Assembly (NCBI GenBank): GCA_942159475.1
Contig: OW804099.1
Span: forward strand, 11,729,146 to 11,793,145
DNA length: 64,000 bases
Source: Sthenelais limicola
Lineage: Eukaryota > Annelida > Polychaeta > Phyllodocida > Sigalionidae
Reading direction: 5' to 3'
Notes under the pieces: model-generated
Told to the model about the DNA's origin: nothing
The model's database searches: none
What the model saw: the letters and a program-made list of their open reading frames with translations, nothing else
Shown here: positions 36,401 through 46,799 of the stretch, one piece after another
Layout of the letters: every line of letters begins with the position of its first letter
Numbering within the stretch: the first letter of the stretch is position 1
Position numbers and translations under genes: made by a program

Positions 36401-36732
36401 ATAAATGTACTCTGTGTGACTATAGCGCAGCTGCACCTGCAGGCCTGATACAGCACATGAAAAAACACACTGGAGAAAAGCCATATGAATGTACTGAGTG
36501 TGACTATAAGGCAGCAACAGCTGGACGCCTGAGCAGACACGTAAAAACACACACTGGAGAAAAACCATATAAATGTACTGAGTGTGACTATAGGACGGCA
36601 CAGTCTGGACACCTGAGGTTACACATGAGAACACATACTGGGGAAAAACCTTATGCATGTACTGAGTGTGACTATAGGGCAGTAAATTCTGGAAACCTAA
36701 AGTTACACATGAAAACACATTCTGGAGAATAG
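33451..36732 (+). CDS. ZNF-3: repeat-headed C2H2 zinc-finger protein, 26 fingers
   Basis: 1093 residues. The exon begins after TTATATTTGCAG (first base 33393). An in-frame TAG closely precedes the ATG at 33451, so the start is well supported within this exon. Residues 1 to about 360 are repeats of two kinds: about five 19-residue units ([16 protein letters not shown]) and about seven 32-residue units, several with a FLIKSEDMMHHSVT variant. Twenty-six fingers follow from about residue 362, beginning with the [11 protein letters not shown] and [11 protein letters not shown] pair also found in ZNF-2. Fingers 12 and 13 are a recent duplicate joined by LEEKPHK linkers. The finger 19-20 linker is expanded (VVKQSKTKEK), splitting the array into two groups. 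The stop is TAG 80 bp before a MITE. Expected to be a nuclear DNA-binding protein, target unknown. Confidence 0.87.
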   Translation: MNILMDTGQAANATSVTCAPFLIKSEDMMHHSVTHTRETGPAANATSVTCAPTVLMETGRAANATSVTCAPTVLMETGRAANATSVTCAPTVLMETGQAANATSVTCAPTVHMETGQAANATSVTSEPSLLMSEGMVHHSMAHTGEKLLMETILMSEGMMHHSVTHTGETGEAANVTSVTSVPSLLMSEDMMHHSMTHTGETGQAANATTVTSAPSLLMSEGKVHHSVTHTGETGQAANVTSVTSAPFLIKSEDMMHHSVTRTGETGQAANATSVTSAPFLIKSEDMMHHSVTRTGETGQAANATSVTSAPFLLMSEGMMHHSVTHTGETGQAANATSVTSAPFLIKSEDMMHHSVTHTEEKLPRCIFCDLKFEDVFSFEEHLLIHEAKSEYECPLCDYEGSNSEDLTKHMKTHTGDRPHQCTVCDYRTAQAGDLTVHMRTHTRERPYECKACDYRAARSEHLKQHLRTHTGEKPHQCTVCGYRAARAGDLRVHMRTHTKEKPYKCTVCDYRTARTENLKNHLRTHTGEKPFQCTECDYRAKRAAELRIHMRSHTGYKPYECTQCDYRAARSEHLKNHLRTHTGEKPHECAECDYRAARAGELRAHMRTHTGEKPYECTVCDYRAAQKKLLRNHMAKHTGEKPCKCTVCDYRAAHTTELREHMTTHLEEKPHKCTECDYTTSKAEYLRKHMGTHLEEKPHKCTECDYRTRKAEYLRRHMRTHTGEKPYECTVCDYRASTSANLRIHMITHTGETPHKCTVCDYRAAGARLLERHMTRHTGERPYGCTMCDNRCKTAHSLKIHMRTHTGEKPHQCTVCDYRAARPESLRSHMRTHTGEKPYQCTVCDYRATQAGHLRMHMRTHTGEKPYKCTVCDFRTALSKTLRNHIIRHSVVKQSKTKEKCYKCTECDYKAAHAGHLRLHMKRHLNDKCTECDYKGAHAGELRRHMRTHTGERPYMCDICGYRGTILAHLKTHMRTHTGEKPYKCTLCDYSAAAPAGLIQHMKKHTGEKPYECTECDYKAATAGRLSRHVKTHTGEKPYKCTECDYRTAQSGHLRLHMRTHTGEKPYACTECDYRAVNSGNLKLHMKTHSGE

Positions 36733-36811
36733 GTCTGGTATCATAGTGACTGTCCTTTTCTTGTTCTGCTTTACTTTATAGTACTGCAGAGGCTGGTATC
36801 ATTTTGTTAAT

Positions 36812-37047
36812 GGGTCAGATTTTCAGAAAATGTACAATTGGCAGCTGTACACATTTAATAAATTAGGCTAAATTAGGCTGCAATTTTGCCATTACTAGGT
36901 AAATTTGAGTATATTCGGCATTGTATGGATTCTAGCAATCGGTTTGGTTAGGTTGAACTGTATTTTAAACTTTATTTTCATTTTGGAGTTGGGTTTATTT
37001 GAGAGGATTGGTGAAAGTGAATTGTACATTTTCTGAAAATCTGACCC
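36812..37047 (+). mobile_element. MITE copy 4, GGGTCAGATTTTC family
   Basis: Full length, 236 bp, with inverted ends and TAAT on both sides, as for copy 1. It sits in the 3' flank of ZNF-3 and could lie in its 3' UTR. Confidence 0.85.
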
Positions 37048-37323
37048 TAATACTAAGACCTAATATTGAACTGGGAATAATAAGCATAAAATAACTACTC
37101 AGATCTACTTCATGAATATAAGAGTAAAAATTCTTTTTAAATGGAATCGCAGTGTAACAATGACGACTGTGGACTTACCATAAGTACATCAGTTGACCGC
37201 GGTAAGAAAATAAGAAAAAGAAAGAAAAATTAAAAAAAAGATAAGTTTCTAAATCTAAAATGTAAATTTTCTAGTTCTTACACACATGCATCTGACATTC
37301 AGCAATTCCATTCCTCATGGTCG

Positions 37324-37515
37324 TGGTCAAGTCTCCAGAAAATGTGCAATTGACCTTCACCATTTCTCTCAAATACCCAAAATTTCAGACAGAAATCGGG
37401 TTTAAAATACAGTTCAACATAACCAGACAGATTTATTGAATGAATACAATAAAGAATATACTTAGTATTACCTAGTATTCATCATTTTTCACTCGAATTT
37501 AGCAGTAGCAAGAAT
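37324..37515 (-). mobile_element. Truncated MITE copy 5, GGGTCAGATTTTC family
   Basis: The start GGTCAAGTCTCCAGAAAATG is diverged. The body (CAAATACCCAAAATTTCAGAC, ACAGTTCAACATAACC) matches copy 2. The far inverted end is missing. Confidence 0.65.
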
Positions 37516-37689
37516 TTGTAATCTAATGGTAATAATGTTTATTGACCAGAGCTGATGTTATATCGGGGGGGGGGGGGGGGATATTGCTGTATTATTGTTG
37601 ACTTAGACGCTGGTAAAATATCTAGTGTGACATAATGTGTAACCTTTATTGGTAATAACTGATCGGTGTTTTGTCCCTAATCTAAAAGG

Positions 37690-38290
37690 ATATTTACGTG
37701 AAATAGGAAAAATCAAAATATCCAAGACTTTTCTTTTTGGAATATCCAACACCTTTTTGTCAACTTTCTTTTCCTTTTTGCCCAATATGTGTCTATGTGT
37801 TGCTATGGTGACCAGACTGGTCAGTCTGATCACTCATGCATGCAGTGGTTAGTACATGTGACTGACTTGGGTGTGTTATGTAACACTGCTATACTTACAC
37901 TCACTTGCCTACTCATGTCTCCTTTTGTATGGGTAGAAAAGGAGTGTACCAGGGAGGACATGGATGGAAAAGATGACCAAATCTTGACATAGGTGTCAGA
38001 GCAGCCAGACATGGCTTTTCATGTAGAGGAAATAGGACATACCATAGGAGACATAGGAAAAAGGTGCAGTGACATACTTTTCTGTGGTGATTATCAAAGG
38101 AAAATAATGGAAAAGGAGGCTGACATGGAACTTTTTGTTCTGGAAATAGTAAAATCTGCCCGGACATAGGAAGTTAGCAGTTGGAAAAGAATTTGTAATA
38201 TGACAAAAAGCTTGTACGACAGAGGAAAAGTCTGTACGGATGTCATCATTAGTACATGTCTACTTTGGGACGCAACAATCTCACCGCATA
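37690..38290 (-). repeat. Dispersed repeat copy B, inverted to 30.7-31.4 kb
   Basis: Reverse-complement similarity to copy A, including the phrase words GGAATATCC near 37738. A G-run of about 14 lies just upstream at 37566. Confidence 0.65.
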
Positions 38291-38595
38291 TAAGGCTGAT
38301 AGCCATGATTTCTATCATGTATAACTGATACCCCAGTGATATGGAATAACCAGGGAAGAGTTGAATTTCTACACTAGAATGTGTTTGTTATTTTTAACTA
38401 TCTCTCCAAAATCACAATACATTGTATATAAGTCCAGTAGGAAGACCTGCAGGTTGTAGACTCTGTGAGCTTTGTTTCCATGTACTTGTACAAAGAAATA
38501 AAACCTATAATAATATTATATAATAAACAGGTAATTAAGGTGGATCTATCTATACTCCGAGTTATCAAGAAAAAGCAAATCTCCACCTCTCTACA

Positions 38596-38965
38596 AAGGG
38601 TGCTCTTAGGGCACAGATGAGTTCCAATATCATTCTTGTGCCCGCCGCAAATCGGTTAGTTGCAGAAATGAATTAAACTTCTTTAAAAATGATATTTAGG
38701 AAAAGCCAATACCCAGGTAACCTGACTTAATATATAAGGCATCCAGAAAGTAAGAGAGAGCCCTGTACATACAGTGAGTACAAACCCTTTCAAAGATTTG
38801 TGTACAGAATTCAATGTTGTAATAAATCTATTGTTCTTGTGCAGAAATAGCAATTTCCATTGTTGCCACTCAGCCCATGCCTACACTATGCAGGGTGTCC
38901 TCAGGGCACAGATGAGTTCCAATATTATTCTTGTGCTGCCGCGAATGGGTTTGTCGCAATTTAAT
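38596..38965 (+). repeat. ~70-bp direct repeat at ~300 bp spacing
   Basis: GGGCACAGATGAGTTCCAAT and the following TTCTTGTGC...CCGC segment occur at about 38609 and 38906. Confidence 0.6.
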
Positions 38966-38969
38966 GTCG

Positions 38970-41326
38970 TACCCGCAAATACTTAGTGTGGATATTACCC
39001 TTATGGTACAGGCGACTAATTAGAAGTATCTGTTTGTTCGGGTCTGAAACAATGTGTCGGTGTTTTTTCGCTCATTTAATACTACTAATAATAATAACAA
39101 TAATAACATGATTGTTGACTTGTTGTTATCAATGTTTATTCAATTGTCTTATTGTAGATATTTTTTTGTAAATCTGAGAATAGTGGACTCCTTATACAAT
39201 GTTTTTGTCTGAATAAAAATATCAAAACACAAATATTGTTTCAGGGTTTTACACTCGCCCCAGGTTAGCAACATATTCACAAATTATCTGATAATGTCTA
39301 ATGGTATAAATTACTTTTTCTGATTGTTGTGATGCTCCTTTGGATGTATGTCTGATGCTGCCCACATGGTGGATATTGTTTATTATTTTTGGTACTTTTG
39401 TCCCCTTATATGACGACTATATTGGGGTTCAGTGTTTTATTTTGTTAACTCGAATAATAGTTTGTCTAACTTATAAGATTTATTTCAATCAGCTTGGACT
39501 GAGATAGACTGTATCTGTTACATAATTTCTTGGCTGAATACAGTTAACACGATTAAAACAAACAGTTCTTTGAGAAGGCCTCCGCTCATCTGGTCATGTG
39601 ACAGTGCATCCACAAGTCTAGGAACGAACTGATTTTGTCCAATTTTGAACTATTAATCATATATAATATTAATTCCATATTATATCATGAAATATATTTA
39701 TCATGGACATCAGAAACATTTCCGCAACATTTATTGCCTAAAAACAACAGTAATACTTAGATTTCACCCATTGTTTACGTTTGCCCCACTGCCGGGCTGG
39801 GGGGGAATCCCGCCCTAAACGACCATAGCAACCCAGCTTAAAATCTCCAACCTTCCCCCTTCATGTCTTAAAGTATACACAATTGTCGGCAAAACGGAAC
39901 AAGTGACTGCAATGAATGAGCAATACTTGATATATCCATGTAAGATAGAACATTTTGACCCGTTTATGTAATATTTCAAAGGGGTTGAAAACAGGTATTT
40001 TAGCGTTAGCCCCTATGAGACTCAGCTGTTGTATTCACCCAAGCGCTTGCCGCCAATCGTAGCGCCACCTGTAACTACTCAGATTCTCGTCTCAAAGAAT
40101 GATACTGGCAGGAACAAGTCAAGTCAGGGAATTGAATTATTGAATTTATTTGCCTCGACAAAAGATGTAGATGCAAACTCAAATCCGCTTCAGGAAAATT
40201 AAATAAATAAAAAAAACATCTGAGGAACAATCACACAACTAGCCTACAGTTGTCCACTGAGTGGTCAGCTTTGGAGAAAGCTTGGCGGGTGTCTCGATCC
40301 CTGGTAACAAGCTTGGTTTGAAATGAGGTGTCCCGCTGGTGATTCTATATAAACATATATTGTAAATGTATTACTATTAATCTTCGCGCAGTATTTATTT
40401 TCGCGCACCCACCTTTGTGCGTGAAAATCAATCCTGCGCGAAAGGTACAATTATTGCCTACATAGTGTCAGACTTCCTTAGTGCGCAAATCTAAATCAGT
40501 GTGAAAAGGTGTCTAAGTAGTTAGTGCGCGAAAATAAATACGTTTACAGTATTACTCTAATACATTAGTCATATTACAGACAACTCAGTTATACAGAAGA
40601 GATTTCAAGCCCAATGTAAGATAAGTAAATCTTTTATTTGTCAAACTGCTCGTGGTTACATCATCATGAAAAGGACAAGTAAGTTTACATGTCTGTATGA
40701 AAGTAATATCGCATTTCTGCCGACAGTTACCTTTAGTTTTGAGTAAGTGAGTCTTGTACTGGGCTGAGCCGATAAAATATGATCAAATAGAATGAAGTAA
40801 ACCCAAGTAAATAAAGGAGATGGTAAATAGACCAGAGGGATCCTATGTCTACACGGATTTTTAATGACACTATGTCATAAGATGTACTTCTTATGTTCAC
40901 ATGGATGTCGATCAGGTTTTATGATAGTGCTTTCTGACATTAGTAGAGTAGGTTTGTTTCATGCCAATCCTAACGATGTAAAGCTACATATAGTCATGTG
41001 ATATAATCCAAATGTACTAATGGTATTTCTAAGTGAGTGTAGGTCTACTCCTGCGATCACCTAGGGAGCTAATAAAGGACAAATATACACAGCACTAAGA
41101 GTTATCAATTCTCAATTTAAAATACAATTCCTACACAAGGTTTACACTTTCAGCCTACCTCCTTATCTCTAACTCTCAGGGCAGCCCACTCCTTTATTTT
41201 ACGAATAAAAGTAAATCTATAGTTCTCTGTTCTTATATTTTATTCCCCTATAAAAATATAAAACACTCCCTCTCCTTGGTTGTGTCAATATCTAGGATAA
41301 TCTCATCTCTCTTTCTGAGTTCTACT
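38970..41326. other. Intergenic between ZNF-3 and ZNF-4, with a GCGCGAAAAT phrase cluster
   Basis: No gene seen. At 40381-40545 words such as TTCGCGCA, TATTTATTTTCGCGCA and TGCGCGAAAATAAATAC occur in both orientations. This is another phrase-type element of under 250 bp. Confidence 0.45.
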
Positions 41327-42316
41327 CACCCCAGCTTTGAGTAAAGACATGTTGAATCAAAGCGTAAGTTTGTCCGCTACGATATCGCAATTTCCTGAAT
41401 ATTTACATCTACTGCTGTGTGGACTACAGTGGAAAAAAACACATTTCCAACATTTACCTAACTTTGGCAGAAAATGATAATCGTTGACTACTTCTTTTCG
41501 TAACAAACACTATTGAACTAGTTTCAGACAAGCAATTTAACAGGGTAGGGAAAAACTTTTGGGAACTGCGATCAGATGCAAATTGAAAACCTACGGGATT
41601 CGAGAAATGGGGCTTATAAAAAATGGGAAACGGGATTCAAGAGGGGATCCTCCCTACCCTGATTTAAGATCTTTCAAATAAATTCAACAATACTGACAGT
41701 TCCCTGAGCCCAGCCATAGGAACCAATGTTCCAAGAGTCAGTCTCAGGGCCCTGTGCCAGGTCCGCTGAATCCTTTTCTTCATTCCTTCCCCGAGGTTGC
41801 TCAACAAGAGAGATATGTCAAGGAATGCGTCCACGGGTGAACAAATAAATACCAATTTCTTAGCCCTCACCCAGACAACCACAACACATAATGTGTTGCA
41901 GCAAAACACACTGAGAACATATGGGTCAGATTTTTGGAAAATGTACAATTGGCAGCTCTACAAATTTAGGAAATGTTGCTAAATTAGGCTAAAAAATGAT
42001 GAATACCGAGTATATCTGACTATGTTTGGTGTTGCATTATGTTGAAATTAAAGGTTCTCTTGAAAGAGATATTTTATTCTAGAATTAATTCTATGAAAAC
42101 AGTACCCGTTGCACTCCTACTGCTACCGGAACCCACTTGCCGTCTCAAAGAATATTTTTTATTTTTTCTGAGAATGATTATCATTTTTTTTTATTTCTTT
42201 TTTCCACTGTAGTCCACACAGCAGTAGATGTAAATATTCAGGAAATTGCGATATTGTAGCGGACAAACTTACCCTTTGATTAACATGTCTTTACTCAAAA
42301 CTGTGGGGTGTACTGA
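41327..42316. mobile_element. ~1-kb fold-back element with ~110-bp inverted arms
   Basis: The left arm (about 41327-41443) and right arm (about 42198-42316) are inverted copies containing CTGCTGTGTGGACTACAGTG and AGTAAAGACATGTT. A truncated MITE is nested at 41923. A minus-strand frame at 41664-41800 (KRIQRTWHRALRLTLG) weakly resembles an RT C-terminus. Confidence 0.7.
41923..42050 (+). mobile_element. Truncated MITE copy 6, GGGTCAGATTTTC family
   Basis: Begins GGGTCAGATTTTTGGAAAAT and follows the left ~125 bp of copy 3 (GGCAGCTCTAC, TATATCTGA), then stops. Nested within the fold-back element. Confidence 0.7.
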
Positions 42317-42753
42317 TCGGACGGAGCCGAAATACATTGAGTATTTGGAGATGATAAGTGAACAGGCTAGGAAGAAAGCCTCTTCAGGATAAGGGTCTGA
42401 TGAAAAACCACAACACATAATGTGTCGTAGCACATGTATGCCCCATATATATAGCATTGTAACCTGTTCCGGTCTACCGACAGAGGCAATGGTGGATGAC
42501 ACTTAATGGTTAAAAACTATGGTCTTTCTCCCACTTTCTGCTTGCCCCTTGCCCCTGTCCTGTTAAGGAAAAAGGCGCCAAACTATAAATTGCGTCTTTT
42601 ACTTTTTAGTCATGTGTAACCATGGTAGTCCAGACTGATCGCATGAGCAGTTCGGATGAATCAAACTGCCATCGCCCCCCCCCCCCCCTGAATGGCATGT
42701 CTCAAACTAATCATGTGTGTAATAAAATAAGAAATTCAATTAAGATATAAAGT

Positions 42754-45720
42754 CTATTGCTTAGTATGTGTTCTCATGTGCATCTTCAGGTTTCCTGCCA
42801 ATGTTGCCCTATAGTTACACACAGTACATTTATAGGGCTTTTCTCCGGTATGTCTTCTCATGTGTATCCGCAGGGCTCCAGCCTGTGTTGTCCTATAGTC
42901 ACACACAGCACATTTATAAGGCTTTTCCCCAGTGTGTGTTTTCATGTGAGCCTTCATGTGTCCAGAAAGTGTTGCCCTATAGTCACACTCAGTACATTCA
43001 TAAGGTTTCTGTCCAGTGTGTGTTCTCATATGTTGCACCAAACCTGCCGCTGCGGCTGCCCTATAGTCACACTCAGTACATTTATATGGCTTTTCCCCCG
43101 TGTGTGTTCTCATATGGTTCTTCAGGGCTCCCGCTACACTTGCCTTATAGCCACAGATAGCACACATATGGGGCTTTTCTCCAGTATGTGTTCTCATGTG
43201 ATACCTCAGGGATCCAGTATGTGTTGTCTTATAGTCACACTCAGTGCATTCATATCGCTTTTCTTCACTATGTGCTCTAATGTGATTTGTAAGGGCTCCA
43301 GCATGCGATGTGCTAAAATCACATTCAGTACATTTATGAAGCCTTTCTCTGATGTGTGTTTTCAAGTGTTTCCTCAGGGTTCCAGTCTCTGCTGTCCTAT
43401 AGTCACACACAGTACATTTATGAGGCTTTTCACCAGTATGTCTTCTCATGTGTCTCTTCAGGTATCCAGTATGTGCTGTCCTAAAGTCACACTCATTACA
43501 TTTATAAGGTTTTTCCCCAGTATGTGTTTTCTTGTGTCTTTTCAAGGATATGTCCGTTTTCCCCATATAATCACACTCAGTACATTTATAGGGTCTTTCT
43601 CCACTATGTGTTCTCATGTGATCCCTCAGGTGTCCAGGCCGTGCTGCCCTATAGTCACACACAGTACATTCATGAGGCTTTTCTCCTGTGTGCGTTCTCA
43701 TGTGTATCCTCAAGTCGTCAGTCTCTGCTGTCCTATAGTCACATACAGTACATTTATGAGGTTTTTCCCCAGTGTGTGTTTTCTTGTGTCTTCTCAAGGA
43801 TCTGTTCGTTTTCCCCCTATAGTCACACACTGTACATTTATAGGGCTTTTCCCCAGTATGTGTTCTCATGTGTATTTTCAGTTGTCCAGCCCGTGCTGCC
43901 CTATAGTCACATAGAACACATTTATGATCCCTGGCATGTTTCCTCATGTGTCCCTTCAGATTTTGAGGATGGGCTGCCCTATAATCACACTGAGTACATT
44001 CACTGAGCTTTTCTGTATTTTCTCCAGTATGTGTTCTCATGTGAGCCCTCAGGTTTCCAACTACTGCTGCCCTATAGTCACACACAGTACATTTATGAGG
44101 CCTTTCCCCGGTGTGTGTTTTCATGTGTGTTCTAAGGTGTCCAGCCTGTGCTGCCCTATAGTCACACTGAGTACATTCATAAGGCTTTTCCCCAGTATGT
44201 GTTCTCATGTGAGCCCTCAGCTCTCCAGCCCGTGCTGCCATATAGTCACACTCAGTACATCTATGAGACTTTGTCACACTCAGAGACTTTTTCCCAGAAT
44301 GAGTCATAATGTGTCCCCTCAGGGTGTCAGCTCTTGCTGCCCTATAGTCACACACAGTACATTTATAAGGCCTTTCTCCAGTATGTGTTTTCAAGTGAGT
44401 TCTTAGGTGTTCTGCTCGTGCTGCCCTATAGTCACACAGAGTACATTTATGCGGTTTCTCTCCTGTGTGATTTCTTATGTGTTTCTTCAGGTTCCCAGCC
44501 ACTGTTGTCCTATAGTCATACACAGTACATTTATATTCTCTGTCAGCACTGTGAATAAGCAAATGTTTCTTCAAATTACTAGTCTCTGCAAACCCTTTAA
44601 CACACACACTACACTCATGTAGTTTCTCTGTATGAGTCACACTGTGATGCACCATGCCTTCTGACATCAGTAGAGAAGGTGCACAAGTCACACTTGTAGC
44701 ATTTGCTGCCTGTCCTGTCTCCCCTATATGAGTCACACTGTGATGCACCATACCTTCTGACATCAGTATAGTTTCTGTCAGTAGTTTCTCCCCTGTATGA
44801 GTCACACTGTGATGCACCATGCCTTCTGACTTCAGTAGAGAAAGTACATTATTCACACTTGTAGCATTTGCTGCCTGTCCTGTCTCCCCTGTATGAGTCA
44901 CACTGTGATGCACCATGCCTTCTGACTTCAGTAGAGAAGGTGCACTAGTCACACTTGTAGCATTTGCTGCCTGTCCTGTCTCCATGAGTACAGTAGGTGC
45001 ACAAGTCACACTTGTAGCATTTGCTGCCTGTCCTGTCTCCATGAGTACAGTAGGTGCACTAGTCACACTTGTAGCATTTGCTGCCCGTCCTGCCTCCATG
45101 AGTACAGTAGGTGCACTAGTCACACTTGTAGCATTTGCCCGTCCTGCCTCCATGAGTACAGTAGGTGCACTAGTCACACTTGTAGCATTTGCTGCCTGTC
45201 CTGTCTCCATGAGTACAGTAGGTGCACAAGTCACACTTGTAGCATTTGCTGCCTGTCCTGTCTCCATGAGTACAGTAGGTGCACTAGTCACACTTGTAGC
45301 ATTTGCTGCCCGTCCTGCCTCCATGAGTACAGTAGGTGCACTAGTCACACTTGTAGCATTTGCTGCCTGTCCTGTCTCCATGAGTACAGTAGGTGCACTA
45401 GTCACACTTGTAGCATTTGCTGCCTGTCCTGTCTCCATGAGTACAGTAGGTGCACAAGTCACACTTGTAGCATTTGCTGCCCGTCCTGCCTCCATGAGTA
45501 CAGTAGGTGCACAAGTCACACTTGTAGCATTTGCTGCCCGTCCTGTCTCCATGAGTACAGTAGGTGCACAAGTCACACTTGTAGCATTTGCTGCCCGTCC
45601 TGTCTCCATGAGTACAGTAGGTGCACAAGTCACACTTGTAGCATTTGCTGCCTGTCCTGTCTCCATGAGTACAGTAGGTGCACTAGTCACACTTGTAGCA
45701 TTTGCCCGTCCTGCCTCCAT
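42754..45720 (-). CDS. ZNF-4: repeat-headed C2H2 zinc-finger protein, 22 fingers
   Basis: About 988 residues. The exon starts at TTTCTTTGCAG (first base 45795), with TAA in frame inside it. The frame's upstream TTG is not a credible eukaryotic start, so ATG 45720 (MEAGRAN) is chosen. The ATG homologous to ZNF-3's start is mutated here. Residues 1 to about 270 are about 14 near-identical 19-residue units, then a few 32-residue units to about 360, then 22 fingers. Finger 2 reads CTVYDYR, with the second zinc-binding Cys replaced by Tyr, so it is probably dead. Linkers are expanded after finger 4 (SGKKSLSVTKS) and finger 7 (ENTEKLS). It is convergent with ZNF-3. Fingers 10-11 and 13-15 show local duplication (GKT..SLRRHKKTH). 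Confidence 0.86.
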   Translation of the reverse strand: MEAGRANATSVTSAPTVLMETGQAANATSVTCAPTVLMETGRAANATSVTCAPTVLMETGRAANATSVTCAPTVLMEAGRAANATSVTCAPTVLMETGQAANATSVTSAPTVLMETGQAANATSVTSAPTVLMEAGRAANATSVTSAPTVLMETGQAANATSVTCAPTVLMETGQAANATSVTSAPTVLMEAGRANATSVTSAPTVLMEAGRAANATSVTSAPTVLMETGQAANATSVTCAPTVLMETGQAANATSVTSAPSLLKSEGMVHHSVTHTGETGQAANATSVNNVLSLLKSEGMVHHSVTHTGEKLLTETILMSEGMVHHSVTHIGETGQAANATSVTCAPSLLMSEGMVHHSVTHTEKLHECSVCVKGFAETSNLKKHLLIHSADREYKCTVYDYRTTVAGNLKKHIRNHTGEKPHKCTLCDYRAARAEHLRTHLKTHTGERPYKCTVCDYRAARADTLRGHIMTHSGKKSLSVTKSHRCTECDYMAARAGELRAHMRTHTGEKPYECTQCDYRAAQAGHLRTHMKTHTGERPHKCTVCDYRAAVVGNLRAHMRTHTGENTEKLSECTQCDYRAAHPQNLKGHMRKHARDHKCVLCDYRAARAGQLKIHMRTHTGEKPYKCTVCDYRGKTNRSLRRHKKTHTGEKPHKCTVCDYRTAETDDLRIHMRTHTGEKPHECTVCDYRAARPGHLRDHMRTHSGERPYKCTECDYMGKTDISLKRHKKTHTGEKPYKCNECDFRTAHTGYLKRHMRRHTGEKPHKCTVCDYRTAETGTLRKHLKTHIRERLHKCTECDFSTSHAGALTNHIRAHSEEKRYECTECDYKTTHTGSLRYHMRTHTGEKPHMCAICGYKASVAGALKNHMRTHTGEKPYKCTECDYRAAAAAGLVQHMRTHTGQKPYECTECDYRATLSGHMKAHMKTHTGEKPYKCAVCDYRTTQAGALRIHMRRHTGEKPYKCTVCNYRATLAGNLKMHMRTHTKQ

Positions 45721-45735
45721 GAGTATGTTTATAAA
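44970..45735 (-). repeat. 57-bp tandem array encoding the ZNF-4 N-terminus
   Basis: About 14 units of 57 bp, two of them shortened by 3 bp (GRANATS). The unit is the 96-bp repeat minus its HxxxH-TGE part. Near-identity of units indicates recent homogenisation. The neighbouring frame is open over several units and Cys-rich ([15 protein letters not shown]), and the antisense strand is open too. Confidence 0.88.
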
Positions 45736-45799
45736 TGTGTCTACGTCCAAGGTTCTAATGGGTAAATTTCTTCCTTACAGTCCTAGTCTCAGACCCTGC

Positions 45800-46790
45800 A
45801 AAGAAATAAAGATTAAGAGTTTAGATCAGAGAGTTACTAAGCACTAGGAGCCATCTAATTTAGCGGGGAGAGGGAGGAATGTTCCTGTTGATATGTATGC
45901 TCTTGTGAAAAAAATAATTTATTAATCAGATTTTTAGCTAAGTTGTCTGCTTACACCAACAGAACTTGGTTGTCTGCAGGAGACCCATATATATTGTAGG
46001 TTCACCACATGGCTGACATCTATAGGCACTGTGGACAGCCAAGATTATGCAATACCGAACATCTGAATTTGAGATAGCAACAGCTGGCACTGATTTCTTA
46101 CAGACAGCGGGGCCAGTCTGAGGGTGGGTGGGGCTTTGACCACAGCTGTAGGTATCTGCCTCAACACACCCCCTCACACACAGTGCAGGCACATGCATTC
46201 ATTCACTCAACCTGCACCTACATGCAGCGCATACAATGACCTGTTGACATTTGTTCTAGTATGTGTTTTCCATAATTATAAACAGATAATAAATTAAGAT
46301 GAAGATAGGGCATGGTGTTATATCCTCAAGTTTGGTGGCAATATTAGATGTTTTTCTGCCTCTAAAATGACTTTTAATAAGGGGCCGTCACTGCGTCCAT
46401 TGGAACCTGCACCCACATAATATGGCTTAGCCCCAGTTCTGGTCAAAATTACCCATTACCCTCTGTTTTAGCCCCTGTCCACCAGTCACCAAATCTTAAG
46501 CTGGAGTTAAAATAAAAAATACTCAGATAATATTAGTCAGAAATTAACTGACGGTGCTATGTATCGCAAGAATTAATACTAGTCAGTTTTGATCATTTCT
46601 ACTGTTCTTTATTCTATATCATTTGATATCGCATTAAATATATTTAATGTGATACAGTCTGTACTAAGTCAAACTTTAGGAGAGGTTAAGAAAAGCTATG
46701 TCGAATAACTCTAACTTGCCCAACCCTTAAAATGTACCGTGCTTTCAGTGTAAATTCTGTCAGCATTTTAACGTTGTTATATTATGTCTG
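45800..46790. other. Upstream flank of the ZNF-4 exon, no feature seen
   Basis: No promoter block like P1 or P2 was found here, so the 5' exon of ZNF-4 is unassigned. Confidence 0.35.
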
Positions 46791-46799
46791 AAATGTCTT

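Noticed and set aside
44915..45847. 310-codon plus-strand open frame over the ZNF-4 repeat
   Set aside because: Antisense of a 57-bp multiple-of-three repeat; open by duplication, with no independent coding sign.
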